NCBI RefSeq assembly: GCF_030063355.1
Contig: NZ_JASISZ010000019.1
Location: 1-64,000, forward strand
Direction of reading: 5' to 3'
DNA: 64,000 bases
Source: Streptomyces sp. PH10-H1
Lineage (GTDB): Bacteria; Actinomycetota; Actinomycetes; Streptomycetales; Streptomycetaceae
The notes under the pieces are model-generated. The model was given only the letters and a program-made list of their open reading frames with translations. It was not told the DNA's origin and did not search any database. Positions 42,940 through 51,715 of this stretch are shown here, one piece after another. The position numbers and the translations under genes were made by a program. Position 1 is the stretch's first letter. Each line of letters starts with the position of its first letter.

Positions 42940-43552
42940 GCGCACCCTCCAGGCGGGCCGAGCGACCGACTGGATGCCGCGGAGGTTGGACGAACCGCTG
43001 GCCGTGTTGGCCGCAAACGACACAGCCATGCCGCACGCACTGTCGCTGGCCACGCAGAACGGTGGCCCGGTGAGTTCACGACCAGCACCAGCGCCCGCTC
43101 CGCCGACACCGACAGGCCCGGAACCCACCCTCACCCTCCCTGGCAACACCCCCGACCACATCCGCAACTGGCGGTCAGCGCACGGGGCCGCTTTCGCAGG
43201 ACGGAGCTGCCCCAAGGCGCTACCGGGGATTGTCGTAGGAAACCCAGGCTCCCTACGGCGCCAAAGCCGAGGGCTGAGCAAAAGCGACGTAGTGGCCTTG
43301 CGCCTAAACGTTGAAGCGGAATGTCCGCCAGCCGATCCTGACCTGCGGCGTAGCCCCACTCAAGGCTCTGACCAGGCATTTCCCCGTTGACGTGCGCTGG
43401 GTCCCGACGGTCGCCCACGGGTGTCCTGCGGACTGACTGCGGACCGGGCGGACGTCCGGCAAGCAGGAGGTCAGAGAGCGCCGATCCGCACAGTCTGCGC
43501 GGCCACGACCACTCACACCCGACGACTTGCGACCGCCGGTAGCATTGACACC
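42940..43552. other. Gene-free stretch with a ychF-like end sequence
   Basis: About 610 bp without a convincing gene. Long frames on both strands have mixed codon usage and no ribosome site. The plus-strand frame 42974-43390 is Pro-rich and may be chance. At 43308-43321 there is a copy of the last 14 bp of the ychF coding region, in the same orientation. Confidence 0.5.
43308..43321 (-). repeat. 14-bp copy of the ychF 3' end
   Basis: ACGTTGAAGCGGAA here equals 45087-45100, the 3' end of ychF. Read on the minus strand both encode F-R-F-N-V and are followed by a TAG stop. The two copies bracket 1.77 kb with two TA pairs. It could be a remnant attachment site. No integrase is present. Confidence 0.4.
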
Positions 43553-43804
43553 ATGAGCAGTAGCAAGAAGTACTCGATCAGCCTGCCCGAGGACCTCGCC
43601 GAAGCCGCACGCGCCCACGTCGGCCCCGGCGGCTTCTCCGCCTACGTTGCCGAAGCCCTCGAACAACGGGTCGCCATGGACAAGCTCCGGGAGATCGTCG
43701 CCGACTTCGAGACCGAGAATGACGAGCTCACCCGCGAGGAGGTCGAGGCCGCCCGCGCGCTGCTGCGCCATGACCACCGACAGGTCGGCGGGGCCGCCGC
43801 CTGA
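43553..43804 (+). CDS. Antitoxin of a PIN-type TA pair (ribbon-helix-helix)
   Basis: An 83-residue protein beginning S-S-S-K-K-Y-S-I-S-L-P-E-D-L-A, the usual strand-helix start of CopG/VapB-like antitoxins, with the helix G-G-F-S-A-Y-V-A-E-A-L. The C-terminal half is Glu-rich helix (about 40-70) and likely binds the toxin. The stop overlaps the toxin start by 1 bp (TGATG). The ATG chosen fits the family start; the longer frame upstream is unsupported. Confidence 0.8.
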   Translation: MSSSKKYSISLPEDLAEAARAHVGPGGFSAYVAEALEQRVAMDKLREIVADFETENDELTREEVEAARALLRHDHRQVGGAAA

Positions 43805-44196
43805 TGCCCGGCACGCTACTGCTCGACAGCGAAGGCCTCTCGAAGCTCTACCGCAAGGACCGCGCCGTCGTGGCCCTGGTCCAAGCGGCATCAGAGGAGG
43901 GCGTCCGCGTGGCCACAAGCGCCATGACCACCCTCGAGGCCGACTACGAGCGCATCCACCCCGCCCGCATCAAATGGGTCCTCTCCCGCATCGACGTTCA
44001 CGACGTCACCAAGGAGATCACCGGCCAGGCCGCGGCCCTCCTGCGCACCCACCACCTTCACGGCCACAAGTACGCCATTGACGCCGCCTTCGCCGCCATC
44101 GCCCGCACCGCACCCCAGCCGGTAACCGTCCTGACCTCCGACCCAGAGGACCTGACGCTCCTGTGCGGCCCTGCCGTAGAGGTCGTCAAGGTCTGA
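43804..44196 (+). CDS. PIN-domain toxin, second copy type
   Basis: A 130-residue PIN nuclease. Acidic residues are seen at D8 (L-L-L-D-S-E-G), E45 (T-T-L-E-A-D), D93 (A-I-D-A-A-F-A-A-I-A) and D113 (T-S-D-P-E-D-L), the normal four-acid set. It is 1 bp overlapped with its antitoxin. Sequence is clearly different from the VapC at 4287, so the two modules are not recent duplicates. Target RNA unknown. Some of this family pairs are annotated as DNA-binding virulence or VapC ribonucleases. Confidence 0.85.
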   Translation: MPGTLLLDSEGLSKLYRKDRAVVALVQAASEEGVRVATSAMTTLEADYERIHPARIKWVLSRIDVHDVTKEITGQAAALLRTHHLHGHKYAIDAAFAAIARTAPQPVTVLTSDPEDLTLLCGPAVEVVKV

Positions 44197-44308
44197 ACGC
44201 CGGCCACAGCCGTACGTCTCCGATCCGACCAGGATCGGAGCCGCCCTGGACAGCCGCCCCGAGCACATCCGCGAGGTCACCGAGAACAACTTGCGATAGT
44301 CCGCCATT

Positions 44309-44316
44309 GTGTACAC
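44309..44316. promoter_or_regulatory. Short TGTACA palindrome before the Phd-RelE pair
   Basis: GTGTACAC is centred about 30 bp before the antitoxin ATG, with GGTACC shortly after (44328-44333). The TGTACA core equals the known YefM half-operator of E. coli. Proposed as the autoregulatory site. Confidence 0.4.
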
Positions 44317-44342
44317 CTGGAACACCCGGTACCTTTGAGCGC

Positions 44343-44609
44343 ATGACGCAGATGCCCATAGAGTCCATCCGTGACGTCCGCGCGCACCTTGCCGAAGTCG
44401 TCGAGCGGGCCGATCGCGATGACCAGCCCACCGTGATCACGCGACGAGGAAAAGAAGTCGCCGCCGTCGTCTCGATCGACGTCCTGCGCAAGTACCAGCA
44501 GTGGGAAGAGCGCGAGATCAATCGCATCATCGACGAGCGGATGGCGAACCCCTCGGCCGGTGTCCCCATCGAGGACGTCATGAAGGAGACCCTGGCGCGC
44601 GGTGAGTGA
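44343..44609 (+). CDS. Phd/YefM-family antitoxin of the RelE pair
   Basis: An 88-residue antitoxin. It opens I-E-S-I-R-D-V-R-A-H-L-A-E-V-V and has the family T-V-I-T-R-R-G-K-E-V-A-A-V-V-S segment. The C-terminal helix (about 50-88) is acidic and likely contacts the toxin. It overlaps the next gene by 8 bp. The ATG at 44343 is preceded by a TGTACA palindrome. It is unlike the YefM at 42612 except for the fold motif. Confidence 0.85.
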   Translation: MTQMPIESIRDVRAHLAEVVERADRDDQPTVITRRGKEVAAVVSIDVLRKYQQWEEREINRIIDERMANPSAGVPIEDVMKETLARGE

Positions 44610-44949
44610 GTACCGCACTGTCTTCCGGCCCGAAGCGCAGGACGAGCTTCGTAAAGTCCCCCGCGACCTGGCGCTGCGCATCCTGGCCAAGCTGACGGAA
44701 CTGGAGAGTGACCCGCTCGGGTTCAGCACCACGGCGCTCGTGTCCCAACCCGAGCGCCGTCGCCTCCGGGTCGGCGACTACCGCGTCATCTACACCATCG
44801 ACAACGGCGAACTGATTGTGTGGATCGTTCATGTCGGACACCGATCCACGGTCTACGACACGTGGGGCCCCATCCACAGCTCGACACGAACTGTCGCCAA
44901 CCCATCTCCTCCCAGCACGGGACGAATGAAGAGAGGTGACATGGGGTGA
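44602..44949 (+). CDS. RelE/ParE-family toxin with extended C-terminus
   Basis: A 115-residue protein. The first 88 residues fit the RelE fold: Y-R-T-V-F-R-P-E-A-Q-D-E-L-R, then R-R-L-R-V-G-D-Y-R-V-I-Y and V-G-H-R-S-T-V-Y. The start is GTG within the antitoxin end (8-bp overlap). The last 27 residues (S-S-T-R-T-V-A-N-P-S onward) go beyond the usual family end and look like unstructured read-on into island DNA, hinting at loss of the original stop codon. The R-x-x-R-x-G-D-Y-R motif is present, so activity is likely. Confidence 0.85.
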   Translation: MSEYRTVFRPEAQDELRKVPRDLALRILAKLTELESDPLGFSTTALVSQPERRRLRVGDYRVIYTIDNGELIVWIVHVGHRSTVYDTWGPIHSSTRTVANPSPPSTGRMKRGDMG

Positions 44950-45005
44950 TGGCGGGTGATGCCGGGTCAGAAAAACCAGCACCATCCCAGCGCGGGAAGA
45001 AACCA

Positions 45006-45033
45006 GGGGCCCGACTCCGAAGAGTCGAACCCC
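45006..45033 (-). terminator. Terminator hairpin of ychF
   Basis: On the minus strand, GGGGTTCGACTC-TTCG-GAGTCGGGCCCC folds with a tight TTCG loop, 50 bp beyond the ychF stop. The arms have a two-base mismatch. It resembles a tRNA T-arm only superficially. Confidence 0.6.
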
Positions 45034-45082
45034 TCCTGACCTGCATGTTTGCTAGATCAGCGACATGGTGGCGTGTCACCCA

Positions 45083-46171
45083 CTACACGTTGAAGCGGAA
45101 CTCGACGACGTCGCCGTCCTGCATGACGTAGTCCTTGCCCTCCATGCGGGCCTTGCCCTTCGCGCGGGCCTCGGGGATGGAGCCGCAGGCGATGAGGTCG
45201 TCGAAGGAGACGATCTCGGCCTTGATGAAGCCGCGCTGGAAGTCGGTGTGGATCACGCCGGCCGCCTCGGGGGCGGTGGCGCCCTTCTTGATGGTCCAGG
45301 CGCGGGTTTCCTTGGGGCCGGCGGTGAGGTACGTCTGCAGGCCGAGGGTGGCGAAGCCGACGCGGCCGAGTACGGCCATGCCGGGCTCCTCCTGGCCCAT
45401 GGACTGCAGGAGCTCGAGGGCCTCTTCGTCGTCGAGCTCGATCAGCTCGGCCTCGATCTTGGCGTTGAGGAAGATCGCCTCGGCGGGGGCGACGAGGGCG
45501 CGCTGCTCGTCCTTGAACGCCTCGTCGACCAGCTCGTCCTCGTCCACGTTGAAGACGTAGAGGAAGGGCTTGACGGTGAGCAGGTGCAGCTCGTGGAGGA
45601 GCCTGCCCTGCTCGGTGCCGGCGTTGATGCCGGCGGAGAAGAGGGTGCGGCCCTCTTCGAGGATCTTCTGGGCGTCCAGCACCGCGGCGAGGACGGCGGC
45701 CTTCTCCTTCTGGAGGCGGGCCTCCTTCGTCAGGCGCGGGACGGCCTTCTCGACGGACTGCATGTCGGCGAGGACCAGCTCGGTGTTGATCGTCTCGATG
45801 TCGTCCTTGGGCGAGACCTTGCCGTCGACATGGACGACGTTCTCGTCCTTGAAGGCCCGGATGACCTGGCAGATCGCATCGGACTCGCGGATGTTCGCCA
45901 GGAACTTGTTGCCCAGTCCCTCGCCCTCGCTCGCGCCACGCACGATGCCGGCGATGTCGACGAAGTCGACGGTGGCCGGGAGCAGCTTCTGGGAACCGAA
46001 GATCTTGGCGAGCTGGGCCAGCCGCGGGTCGGGGACACCGACGACGCCCACATTCGGCTCGATGGTGGCGAACGGGTAGTTGGCCGCCAGCACGTCGTTC
46101 TTGGTCAGGGCGTTGAAAAGGGTCGACTTGCCGACATTCGGCAGACCGACGATTCCGATCGTGAGCGACAC
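45083..46171 (-). CDS. ychF: Redox-regulated ATPase YchF (Obg-like)
   Basis: A 362-residue Obg-family P-loop protein that prefers ATP and associates with ribosomes. The G1 motif G-L-P-N-V-G-K-S-T lies at 8-16, G3 D-I-A-G-I-V-R-G follows, and the G4-like motif is N-V-D-E-D-E. The C-terminal TGS domain ends V-V-E-F-R-F-N-V, the family's standard end. The start is GTG (V-S-L-T-I-G-I-V-G); upstream frame has no site. It borders the TA island at its 3' end, and 14 bp of this end recur at 43308. Confidence 0.95.
   Translation of the reverse strand: MSLTIGIVGLPNVGKSTLFNALTKNDVLAANYPFATIEPNVGVVGVPDPRLAQLAKIFGSQKLLPATVDFVDIAGIVRGASEGEGLGNKFLANIRESDAICQVIRAFKDENVVHVDGKVSPKDDIETINTELVLADMQSVEKAVPRLTKEARLQKEKAAVLAAVLDAQKILEEGRTLFSAGINAGTEQGRLLHELHLLTVKPFLYVFNVDEDELVDEAFKDEQRALVAPAEAIFLNAKIEAELIELDDEEALELLQSMGQEEPGMAVLGRVGFATLGLQTYLTAGPKETRAWTIKKGATAPEAAGVIHTDFQRGFIKAEIVSFDDLIACGSIPEARAKGKARMEGKDYVMQDGDVVEFRFNV
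45087..45100 (-). repeat. Original 14-bp ychF 3' end
   Basis: Part of the ychF coding end; identical to 43308-43321. See that entry for the comparison. Confidence 0.4.
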
Positions 46172-46345
46172 GTGGCGACTTCCCGTAACGAGAGGAGCGA
46201 GGAGGGTGGAGCGGTCCAGGGACCGATCCACCAGTCTACGGGGCGCGCGCTTCGCCCACCCTTCACCGTCGAACAGAAGGCCAAGGACCGGGCAAAGGCG
46301 TGTCCTGCCAAGGCATCACCGGGGTCGTCCGCCTACTTTGAGTGG

Positions 46346-46999
46346 GTGGAGCAACACAGCGCGCGCACCCGTACGAAGAACGGCACCAACAACGGCAACA
46401 GAAACGGCACCGGGAACGGCAGCAGAAACGGCACTGCCCCCGGCAGACCCCGCCTTCCCCGGCCGGCCCGCCCCGTGGGCACGGCCGAGAGCCCGGCCGT
46501 CTCCCGGGCGCCAGGGCGCGGCCAGGCCGCCGCGCTCCTGCCCAGGCTCGTGGCGCTCGCCAGATCCGTGCGGCTTCCGCAGGCGCAGCCACGGCTCACC
46601 GGGCTGGGCACCGGGCTGCTGACCACCGTGGTCGCGGCGCTCGGCGGGGCGCTGGACTCGCTGCTCTTCGACGGGCCCGGGGTGTTCTTCGGGCTGGTCT
46701 TCGTCGCGGTGTGCATCGCGGCGGGGCTGTATGTACGGCCGTACGACCTGGTGGCGGCGCCGGTCGCCGCCCCCATCGCGTTCGCCACGGCCATCGCGCT
46801 GACCGGCGACGACGGTGGCGGCGGCCTCGTCGGACACCTGATGGGGATGTTCACCGGCCTCGCGACGATGACCGGCTGGCTCTACACCGGCACGCTGCTG
46901 GCCGCCGGGATCGTCGGCGTCAGAGCTTTGCGGCGATCATGGCGGCACCGACGATCCCAGCGTTGTTCTGCAGACCCGCGGGGACGATATCGGCGCTGA
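46346..46999 (+). CDS. DUF6542 membrane protein
   Basis: A 217-residue protein. The first 80 residues are basic and rich in Asn/Gly/Thr/Pro/Arg, with a short N-G-T repeat. About four hydrophobic segments follow (near 94-112, 113-131, 136-156 and 170-195), making the DUF6542 membrane domain. The GTG start at 46346 is provisional. The last 27 codons overlap the convergent ppgK gene by 80 bp. In Streptomyces this gene commonly sits between ychF and ppgK. Function unknown. Confidence 0.7.
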   Translation: MEQHSARTRTKNGTNNGNRNGTGNGSRNGTAPGRPRLPRPARPVGTAESPAVSRAPGRGQAAALLPRLVALARSVRLPQAQPRLTGLGTGLLTTVVAALGGALDSLLFDGPGVFFGLVFVAVCIAAGLYVRPYDLVAAPVAAPIAFATAIALTGDDGGGGLVGHLMGMFTGLATMTGWLYTGTLLAAGIVGVRALRRSWRHRRSQRCSADPRGRYRR

Positions 47000-47657
47000 C
47001 CCCCTCGATCAGCGGCAGGAACTTGTCCGCCTTGCGACTCACTCCGCCGCCGATCACGAACAGGTCGGGCGAGAACAGCATCTCCACGTGGGCGAGGTAC
47101 TTCGACAGCCGGTGCGCCCAGTGCTCCCAGCTCAGGTCGTCCTCCTCACGGGCCTTGACCGATGCGCGCGTCTCCGCGTCATGGCCGTTCAGTTCCAGAT
47201 GGCCCAGTTCGGTGTTGGGCAGCAGGCGCCCGTCGACGAAGACCGCGCTTCCGATGCCCGTGCCCAGCGTCAGCAGGATCACCGTCCCGACATGGCCCCG
47301 GCCCGCGCCGAAGGCCATCTCCGCGATACCGGCCGCGTCCGCGTCATTGACGAGCTCCACCGGCATGCCCAGCCGTTCGCCGATCATGGCGCGGGCGTCC
47401 TTGCCGATCCAGTCGGAGTCGACGTTGGCCGCCGTCCGGGTCACCCCGTCCACCACGACACCGGGGAAGGTCACCCCGACCGGCCCCGACCAGCCGAAAT
47501 GCTCCACGACCTGCTGGACGCCGTCGAGGACGGCCTCCGGCGTCGCCGGGTGCGGGGTGGACACCTTGCAGCGCACTCCCGTGAGATCGCCGCGCTCCAG
47601 GTCGACCGGAGCGCCCTTGATGCCTGTCCCGCCAATGTCCACGCCGAACACGTCCAT
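46920..47657 (-). CDS. ppgK: Polyphosphate glucokinase (ROK family)
   Basis: A 245-residue kinase that phosphorylates glucose using polyphosphate or ATP. The phosphate-binding motif D-I-G-G-T-G-I-K-G is at 7-15. The ROK centre has N-D-A-D-A-A-G and T-L-G-T-G-I-G-S-A, and polyphosphate-type G-H-L-E-L-N-G-H follows. ATG at 47657 is chosen by comparison with relatives starting M-x-V-F-G-V-D. GGAGG lies only 2 nt before it, so the GTG at 47651 or 47666 is possible. The 3' end overlaps DUF6542 in convergent orientation. Confidence 0.9.
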   Translation of the reverse strand: MDVFGVDIGGTGIKGAPVDLERGDLTGVRCKVSTPHPATPEAVLDGVQQVVEHFGWSGPVGVTFPGVVVDGVTRTAANVDSDWIGKDARAMIGERLGMPVELVNDADAAGIAEMAFGAGRGHVGTVILLTLGTGIGSAVFVDGRLLPNTELGHLELNGHDAETRASVKAREEDDLSWEHWAHRLSKYLAHVEMLFSPDLFVIGGGVSRKADKFLPLIEGVSADIVPAGLQNNAGIVGAAMIAAKL

Positions 47658-47806
47658 GACCTCCACGCTAAGCGTGAACCGGTCGGCTCACCCCTTGGCG
47701 TATACCCCGTCCGCCCGTCGCCCACCGTCACCCCGTTGCGGGAGCCGGTGCGGGAGCGGTCCGGAACCCGGCGCGGAAGCGGTCGTGCGGAAGCGGTCCG
47801 TAAGGG

Positions 47807-48805
47807 CTACGCGCCCTGCGGGTTCCCGGCCTCGGCCCGCAGGTCCCGGCGCAGCTCCTTCGGCAGCGAGAACTGGATGCTCTCCTCCGCCGACCGGAGG
47901 ATCTCCACATCGCCGAAGCCGCGCTCGGCCAGCCAGTCCAGCACACCCTCGACGAGGATCTCCGGGACGGAGGCACCCGAGGTGACGCCGACCGTGGTGA
48001 CGCCCTCCAGCCAGGCCTCGTCGCACTCGTCGGCGAAGTCCACCAGGTACGAGGCCTTGGAACCGGCCTGCAGCGCGACTTCGACCAGCCGTACGGAGTT
48101 CGACGAGTTCTTGGAGCCGACGACGATCACCAGCTCGGCCTCCGCGCCGATCTGCTTGACCGCGACCTGGCGGTTCTGCGTGGCATAGCAGATGTCGTCG
48201 CTCGGCGGGCTGATCAGCCCGGGGAAGCGCACCTTGAGGGCGTCGACGGTCTCCATCGTCTCGTCGACGGACAGCGTGGTCTGGGAGAGCCAGACGACCT
48301 TGCTCTCGTCGCGGACCTGGACGTTCGCCACATCGGCCGGGCCGTCGACGAGCGTCATCCGCTCCGGGGCCTCGCCCATCGTGCCGACGACCTCCTCATG
48401 GCCCTCATGGCCGATCAGCAGGATGTCGTAGTCCTCGTTCGCGAACCGGACGGCTTCCTTGTGCACCTTGGTGACCAGCGGGCACGTCGCGTCGATCGCG
48501 GCGAGGCTGCGCTGCGCGGCCTCCTCGTGGACAACCGGGGCGACACCGTGCGCGGAGAAGATCACAATGGCGTTCTCCGGCACCTCCTCCGTCTCGTCGA
48601 CGAAGATCGCGCCCTTCTTCTGCAGGGTCTGCACCACGTACTTGTTGTGCACGATCTCCTTGCGCACATAGATGGGCGCACCGTACTGCTCCAGTGCCTT
48701 CTCGACGGTGATCACGGCGCGGTCCACGCCTGCGCAGTATCCGCGGGGGGCTGCGAGCAGGACGCGTCGGGCAGTCGTAGCAGTCGTAGCAGTCATGCCA
48801 GCCAT
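47807..48805 (-). CDS. ispH: 4-hydroxy-3-methylbut-2-enyl diphosphate reductase
   Basis: A 332-residue [4Fe-4S] enzyme, last step of the MEP isoprenoid pathway, giving IPP and DMAPP. The three cluster cysteines are visible: C24 in [10 protein letters not shown]108 in D-A-T-C-P-L-V and C206 in [11 protein letters not shown]-x-x-H substrate histidines (H-N-K near 53, S-A-H-G at 86) and S-x-N near the end (K-N-S-S-N-S) are present. The N-terminus has a few extra residues before the core (M-T-A-T-T-A-T-T-A). It is divergent to the APC permease. Confidence 0.95.
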   Translation of the reverse strand: MAGMTATTATTARRVLLAAPRGYCAGVDRAVITVEKALEQYGAPIYVRKEIVHNKYVVQTLQKKGAIFVDETEEVPENAIVIFSAHGVAPVVHEEAAQRSLAAIDATCPLVTKVHKEAVRFANEDYDILLIGHEGHEEVVGTMGEAPERMTLVDGPADVANVQVRDESKVVWLSQTTLSVDETMETVDALKVRFPGLISPPSDDICYATQNRQVAVKQIGAEAELVIVVGSKNSSNSVRLVEVALQAGSKASYLVDFADECDEAWLEGVTTVGVTSGASVPEILVEGVLDWLAERGFGDVEILRSAEESIQFSLPKELRRDLRAEAGNPQGA

Positions 48806-48945
48806 GGTACGGGGCGGCCGCCCGGGTCACGGGGGCCCGCCGTGCCGCGCGGCGGGCTCACCCGGCCATCCACCCCGTACGCTCCCCTGCCCGGGCGGCC
48901 CCGCTCCGCTCGTCGGCGCGGCACGGTTCCCGCAAGCTGAGTGGC

Positions 48946-50370
48946 ATGACCCGTGGCACGACCCGTGGCCCGACCGGACCATCCGGACCGTCCGCACCGA
49001 CGCCCGCCGACGACGGCACCCTCCGGCGCAGCCTGAGCTTCCGCGACCTCGTGGTCTACGGGCTCCTGTTCATCGCCCCCATGGCGCCCGTGGGCGTCTT
49101 CGGCGCGCTGAACGCCAAGTCCCACGGGGCGGTCGCGCTGGTCTATGTGTTCGCCACGGCCGCGATGGCGTTCACGGCGTACAGCTATACGCAGATGGTG
49201 CGGGTGGTCCCGCAGGCCGGGTCGGTCTTCGCGTACGCGCGGGCCGGGCTCGGGGAGGGGCCGGGCTTCATCGCCGGCTGGATGGCCATGCTCGACTACC
49301 TGCTGATCCCCGCGGTGGCCTATCTCTTCTCCGGCATCGCGCTGCACGCGCTGGTCCCGTCCGTCTCCCAGTGGGTGTGGACGACGATCGCGGTCGTGGT
49401 GACCACCGGGCTCAACCTGTGGGGGGTGCGGGCCGCCGCGACGGTCGGCTTCCTCGTGCTGGCCCTGGAGATCGTGGTGCTGATGATCTTCGTGGTGTCC
49501 GCGGCCGTGGTGCTGGCCACGGACGGCGCGCAGCGCAGCTGGGCCGCCCCCTTCACCGGCGAGGGCGCGTTCTCGCTGGGGGCGGTGCTGGGCGCGGTGT
49601 CCGTCGCCGTGCTGTCCTATCTGGGCTTCGACGCCATCGCCTCCTTCGCGGAGGAGGCGGCGGGGGGATCGGCGAAGGTCGCGCGGGCGGTGCTCTTCTG
49701 CCTCGTCATGGCCGGCGTTCTCTTCATCCTGCAGACGTATCTGGCGTCGCTGCTCGCCCCGATGTCCGCTGCCGAGCTCGCGGCGAAGCCGGCGGAACAG
49801 GGCTCCGCCTTCTACGACACGGTGGACGCGGCCGTCGGGGGCTGGCTCCACGACCTCGTCGCCGTCAGCAAAGCCGTCGGCGCGGCCTTCGCCGCCCTCG
49901 CCGGGCAGGCCGCCGCGGGCAGGCTGCTCTTCGCGATGGCCCGCGACCGGCGCCTTCCGGGTCCGCTGTCCAAGGTCGACGCGCGCAGCGGCGTGCCCCA
50001 GCGGGCGCTTCTGCTGGCCGCGGCCATCACCCTGGTCGCCGCCGTGTGGGCGGCACGCCGCGACGACGGCCTCGACCGGCTCGTCTCCGTGGTCGACATC
50101 GGCGCGCTGACCGCCTTCGCGCTGCTGCATCTGTCCGTCGTCGGCTGGTTCGCCGTCCGCCACGGTCCGCCGGACGTGGTGCGGCATGTCGTCGTTCCGC
50201 TGCTCGGCCTCGCGGTCACCATCGCCGTCATCGTCGAAGCCGCCGGATCCGCACAGCTCGTCGGAGCCGGGTGGCTCGCCGCCGGCTTGCTCGTCCTGGC
50301 CGCGCAGTACTCCCGCCGCCCGCCGGGTCCGCCCGACAGCCGGTTCGTCCTCAATCGCCGGACGGGCTGA
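48946..50370 (+). CDS. APC-family amino acid permease
   Basis: A 474-residue secondary transporter. Twelve hydrophobic stretches are seen from about residue 35 to 455. The first carries the L-L-F-I-A-P-M-A-P-V-G motif of the APC superfamily, with Y-L-G-F-D-A-I-A-S-F in the middle. The last nine residues (S-R-F-V-L-N-R-R-T-G) and the stop codon come from a dispersed palindromic element, so the natural end was probably altered by it. Substrate not predictable. Divergent from ispH. Confidence 0.88.
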   Translation: MTRGTTRGPTGPSGPSAPTPADDGTLRRSLSFRDLVVYGLLFIAPMAPVGVFGALNAKSHGAVALVYVFATAAMAFTAYSYTQMVRVVPQAGSVFAYARAGLGEGPGFIAGWMAMLDYLLIPAVAYLFSGIALHALVPSVSQWVWTTIAVVVTTGLNLWGVRAAATVGFLVLALEIVVLMIFVVSAAVVLATDGAQRSWAAPFTGEGAFSLGAVLGAVSVAVLSYLGFDAIASFAEEAAGGSAKVARAVLFCLVMAGVLFILQTYLASLLAPMSAAELAAKPAEQGSAFYDTVDAAVGGWLHDLVAVSKAVGAAFAALAGQAAAGRLLFAMARDRRLPGPLSKVDARSGVPQRALLLAAAITLVAAVWAARRDDGLDRLVSVVDIGALTAFALLHLSVVGWFAVRHGPPDVVRHVVVPLLGLAVTIAVIVEAAGSAQLVGAGWLAAGLLVLAAQYSRRPPGPPDSRFVLNRRTG

Positions 50371-50423
50371 ATTCAGCCCGTCCGGGGAGCACCTCCCAGC
50401 GGCAGCTGGGGGAGATTGAGGAC
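50347..50423. repeat. Dispersed palindromic element, copy 2
   Basis: Starts GTCCTCAATCGCCGGACGGG, contains CTGAATTCAG and an inner CTCCCAGC-GGCA-GCTGGGGGAG hairpin, and ends GATTGAGGAC, complementary to its start. It overlaps the 3' end of the permease gene and is related to 13905-13976. Confidence 0.75.
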
Positions 50424-50479
50424 AGAGTGATCCTCGCCGGAGGCGAACCGGTGTCGGGGGTGGCGGATACGCTCGGGGA

Positions 50480-51706
50480 ATGGCTCTGAGTACGTCGGCG
50501 GATACGCCGATCCCCGTCGGCGAAGTGTCGCGGCTGATCGGCGGGTGGGTGGACCGGCTCGGCGCCGTCTGGGTGGAGGGGCAGATCACCCAGCTGTCGC
50601 GGCGCCCGGGCGCGGGTGTGGTGTTCCTGACGCTGCGCGACCCGTCGCACGATGTGTCGATCTCGGTGACGTGCTTCCGTGCGGTCTTCGACCAGGTCGC
50701 GGATGTGGTCGGCGAGGGCGCCCGCGTCGTGCTGTTCGCGAAGCCGGAGTGGTACGGGCCGCGGGGGCAGCTGTCGCTGCGGGCGACGGAGCTCCGGCCG
50801 GTGGGCGTCGGGGAGCTGCTGGTCAGGCTGGAGCAGTTGAAGAAGGCACTGGCGGCTGAGGGGCTGTTCGCACTCGACCGCAAGAAACCGCTGCCGTTCC
50901 TTCCGCAGCGGATCGGGCTGGTGACCGGCCGCGCCTCGGCGGCGGAGCGCGATGTGCTGGAGAACGCGCGGCTGCGCTGGCCCGCCGTCCGCTTCGAGGT
51001 GCGCAATGTGCCGGTGCAGGGTGTCCACGCGGTGCCGCAGGTGGTGGAGGCGGTACGCGAACTGGACGCGCATCCGGAGGTCGACGTGATCATCGTGGCG
51101 CGCGGCGGCGGCAGCGTGGAGGATCTGCTGCCGTTCTCCGACGAGGAGTTGGTGCGGGCGGTGGCGGCGTGCCGTACGCCGGTCGTGTCGGCGATCGGGC
51201 ACGAGCCGGACTCACCGCTGCTGGACCTGGTGGCGGACCTGCGCGCGTCGACGCCGACGGACGCGGCGAAGCGGGTGGTCCCGGATGTGGGCGAGGAGCT
51301 GACGCGGGTCGAGCACCTGGGGCTGCGGGCGCTGCGCGTGGTGACCGGTCTGCTGGACCGTGAGCAGCGCGGTCTCGACGCGGCGCTGAGCCGGCCCTCG
51401 ATGGCCCGGCCGCACCGGATGGTGGAGGAGCGCGAGGAGCAGGTCGAGGCGCTGGTGGACCGCAGCCGCCGTACGCTGCGGCATCTGCTGGACCGGGCGG
51501 ACGGCGAACTTGAGCACACCCGGGCGCGGGTGGTGGCGCTCTCCCCCGCCGCGACGTTGCAGCGCGGCTATGCGGTGCTGCAGCGTACGGACGGCTCAGT
51601 GGTGCGCGCGCCCGACGAGGTGGCGGCGGAGGACGAGCTGCGGGCCCGGGTGTCCGGCGGTGCGTTCATGGTCAGGGTCACCGGGACTGTCGTACCGCCC
51701 GCCTAG
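50480..51706 (+). CDS. xseA: Exodeoxyribonuclease VII large subunit
   Basis: A 408-residue subunit of the single-strand DNA exonuclease that degrades DNA to oligonucleotides. An N-terminal OB-like tRNA_anti domain (about 10-105) is followed by the catalytic core with R-G-G-G-S-x-E-D-L at about 210, I-G-H-E-P-D near 240 and a helical C-terminus (about 270-400). The ribosome site is weak (GGGGA next to ATG). xseB follows after 9 bp, so both are one transcript. The gene is 56 bp after the palindromic element. Confidence 0.93.
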   Translation: MALSTSADTPIPVGEVSRLIGGWVDRLGAVWVEGQITQLSRRPGAGVVFLTLRDPSHDVSISVTCFRAVFDQVADVVGEGARVVLFAKPEWYGPRGQLSLRATELRPVGVGELLVRLEQLKKALAAEGLFALDRKKPLPFLPQRIGLVTGRASAAERDVLENARLRWPAVRFEVRNVPVQGVHAVPQVVEAVRELDAHPEVDVIIVARGGGSVEDLLPFSDEELVRAVAACRTPVVSAIGHEPDSPLLDLVADLRASTPTDAAKRVVPDVGEELTRVEHLGLRALRVVTGLLDREQRGLDAALSRPSMARPHRMVEEREEQVEALVDRSRRTLRHLLDRADGELEHTRARVVALSPAATLQRGYAVLQRTDGSVVRAPDEVAAEDELRARVSGGAFMVRVTGTVVPPA

Positions 51707-51715
51707 TCTTGGACC

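Noticed and set aside
42974..43390. A 138-codon plus-strand frame in the island
   Set aside because: No ribosome site, Pro-rich, mixed codon bias and no recognised domain.
45006..45033. tRNA 3' end or attachment site
   Set aside because: The GGTTCGACTC string resembles a T-arm, but there is no cloverleaf or CCA-proximal acceptor stem. It is better explained as a ychF terminator.
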